Source: CAYLMG01 sp964464635 (GTDB lineage: Bacteria; Planctomycetota; Phycisphaerae; Sedimentisphaerales; Anaerobacaceae). Taken from it: a stretch of DNA of 15,746 bases. Made by a program: the position numbers and the translations under genes. The notes beneath the pieces are model-generated. The model was not told the origin of the DNA. It worked only from the letters and a program-made list of their open reading frames with translations, and did no database searches. Positions 14,489 to 15,746 of this stretch are shown here, piece by piece; position 1 is the stretch's first letter, and the number at the start of each line of letters is the position of its first letter. The DNA lies in the NCBI GenBank assembly GCA_964464635.1, contig CAYXGT010000067.1, forward strand, positions 1 through 15,746, in the 5' to 3' direction.

Positions 14489-15127
14489 ATGAAGGAAAAA
14501 CTGCGATATAAAAGACTGCGCGAGCTCGTAAGCAAGGTCAATCGGGCGCGCAAAAAACAGGAGAAAAAAATAGATTTGATCTGTAATGACCTTATCTGTG
14601 CCCAGAGAAAATTTATCAAAAGCCTGAGCTCATTCAGTTTTACAGCAAACTTCTATGAAGCAATCATTGCCAAAACCGACTTAAAAGAGCTCTTCTCTAT
14701 CGCCGGCAGACTCATCAAAGAAAGAATAGGTGACGTAAATACTGTCTTCTTTATACGTCGGCAGAACGGTTTCGAAATGTACGCTGTCGGCCAGGCCCAA
14801 ACATCCTCATCGCAAAATCAATTGGAAAGCTACTTCACAGACGAGCTTGTGGAGAACATTTGTCAGTCAAATAAATTATGTGGTCTTGACGAGTTGCTCG
14901 AAATTGGCCTGCAGGCCGGGCCGAATTTCCTGAACAAAATTTCAGCTGTTACAATACCACTGTCAATCTCAGGAACGTCCCATGGTTTTATTTTAATTTA
15001 TCAAGGCTCAGACCAAAAATTATCCCGCGACGACATAAGCAGCATAGCAGCCGTCGCACCGGGCCTCGCACGGGCGATTAACTGCAGTAAAACAATCAGC
15101 TGCCGGGATGATTCCTGCCAAAATTAG
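14489..15127 (+). CDS. coiled-coil protein with a GAF-like domain
   Basis: The 212-residue product starts with a very basic, heptad-like helix (1-45: KEKLRYKRLRELVSKVNRAR, then KKQEKKIDLICNDLICAQRK), continues with FTANFYEAIIAKTDLKELF, and then shows a GAF-like alternation (about 65-200): FFIRRQNGFEMYAVG, ISAVTIPLSISGTSHGFILIY, and a final helix DDISSIAAVAPGLARAI. The strand-helix order and the final helix fit GAF sensors, but identity is too low by eye to say which ligand. No output domain (kinase, cyclase, HTH) follows. It probably acts as a dimeric cytoplasmic sensor or scaffold. Start: AAGGA about 5 nt before ATG. It ends 51 bp from a convergent gene. Confidence 0.62.
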   Translation: MKEKLRYKRLRELVSKVNRARKKQEKKIDLICNDLICAQRKFIKSLSSFSFTANFYEAIIAKTDLKELFSIAGRLIKERIGDVNTVFFIRRQNGFEMYAVGQAQTSSSQNQLESYFTDELVENICQSNKLCGLDELLEIGLQAGPNFLNKISAVTIPLSISGTSHGFILIYQGSDQKLSRDDISSIAAVAPGLARAINCSKTISCRDDSCQN

Positions 15128-15178
15128 CTCCGCATCATTCTCCAGGTACGAGCCCCCCGGCAATTCTTCCAAATAGAC

Positions 15179-15520
15179 TCATCCTGTTTTTGGAACCTCC
15201 GCCTTAAGATATAATGGTATCTCCTGCCCGCCCTTAGCCAGAAAGTAGTTCGAATTAAACCTTTCATCAGGAAAATCATCAATCATTTTATATGCAATCC
15301 TGTGGCCTTTAGTAAAAGTGTTTGGTTCGACGAATTTATAGCCGTTTGCTGCAAGCCAACTCTCTGGAGCAAATTCTTTACCTTTTTTAACAAACGCCTT
15401 GAAGGCAGCCAAATCGCGTGAGCTTTCTTTTCTCGGCCCAATAATCATATAACCGGCTGCCAACAGTTTCTCCAGGTATTCGAGGCTCTTAATCGGTTCG
15501 ATTATCTCATTTGCTTTCAT
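15179..15520 (-). CDS. hypothetical protein, 113 residues
   Basis: The product is soluble and mixed alpha/beta, with an N-terminal helix (SLEYLEKLLAAGYMIIGP), a basic central part (AFKAFVKKGKEFAPESWLAANGYKF) and a more polar C-terminal part ending LYLKAEVPKTG. There is no signal peptide, membrane span, Cys pair or recognisable catalytic motif. I do not know the family. ATG 15520 has AAAAGG about 8 nt upstream. It is convergent with the GAF-like gene and divergent from the tRNA. The steady composition and plausible start support a real gene, but the call rests on little. Confidence 0.5.
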   Translation of the reverse strand: MKANEIIEPIKSLEYLEKLLAAGYMIIGPRKESSRDLAAFKAFVKKGKEFAPESWLAANGYKFVEPNTFTKGHRIAYKMIDDFPDERFNSNYFLAKGGQEIPLYLKAEVPKTG

Positions 15521-15648
15521 TGTCAGGACCTTTTCGATTCTAAGATTGTTTCTACTTACACGAGCACATTCTTTCGTAGTCTAAGGGAAATTTACGACTA
15601 ATTCAACAATTTCCGGGAAGGCTTAAAAATATATGATGCTGAAAATTC

Positions 15649-15676
15649 TTGCAATATGATATTTTTCTGTTAGATT
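15649..15676 (+). promoter_or_regulatory. putative promoter of the tRNA gene
   Basis: TTGCAA (15649-15654) and TAGATT (15671-15676) are separated by 16 nt, each matching consensus at 4 of 6 positions. Initiation near 15683 would leave about 15 nt of 5' leader for RNase P to remove. Confidence 0.4.
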
Positions 15677-15697
15677 TATTGCTGTTTTGAGTTTACC

Positions 15698-15746
<49 letters not shown>

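Overview
The window looks like a chromosomal segment of a moderately low-GC planctomycete, most likely from the Phycisphaerae/Sedimentisphaerales side of the phylum. This is inferred from protein style, not from a marker gene. The clues are a zinc-ribbon membrane protein ending in a GLFYRHY-type tail, a BlaI/M56-peptidase pair whose peptidase carries an RPYEWVEF module, an ECF sigma factor translationally coupled to a membrane protein with an N-terminal anti-sigma-like layout, and a truncated secretin-like exported protein. Ribosome binding sites are mostly of the ordinary AGGAG/GGAG type.

Left part (1-7197). The tail of an unidentified gene overlaps a zinc-ribbon, multi-pass membrane protein. 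That gene runs into, and stops 3 nt short of, a large convergent gene. On the minus strand there are two signalling operons in series. The first is an ECF sigma factor followed, with an ATGA overlap, by a single-pass membrane protein with carboxypeptidase-regulatory-like folds and a tail of seven DxNxP pentapeptides. The second is a BlaI-type repressor followed by a 1173-residue M56 (BlaR1-type) metalloprotease that carries a right-handed beta-helix in place of a beta-lactam sensor. An operator-like site with the TACAnnTGTA core lies between the -35 and -10 of the proposed blaI promoter.

Middle part (7198-11062). A 431-bp spacer with two sets of interleaved inverted repeats precedes a response regulator of unusual order (excisionase-like HTH first, receiver second). 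Next come a 754-residue HDOD / GAF-like / histidine kinase protein and a single-domain STAS protein. The first two look like a two-component pair.

Right part (11063-15746). This is a run of small, separately spaced plus-strand genes: a secretin-like exported protein with a Gly-rich insert and no C-terminal end; a 68-residue acidic protein with two RNGE(D/E)RR motifs; two paralogues sharing a roughly 78-residue C-terminal domain I do not recognise, one soluble and one membrane-anchored; and a coiled-coil/GAF-like protein. A minus-strand hypothetical gene and a tRNA-Phe(GAA) cut by the window edge close the segment.

No CRISPR array, insertion sequence, transposase, integrase, toxin-antitoxin pair or defence nuclease was seen. 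The best candidates for something undescribed are the paralogous C-terminal domain pair with its mutually exclusive intergenic hairpins, the beta-helix M56 sensor system, and the pseudoknot-like leader of the HTH-receiver gene.
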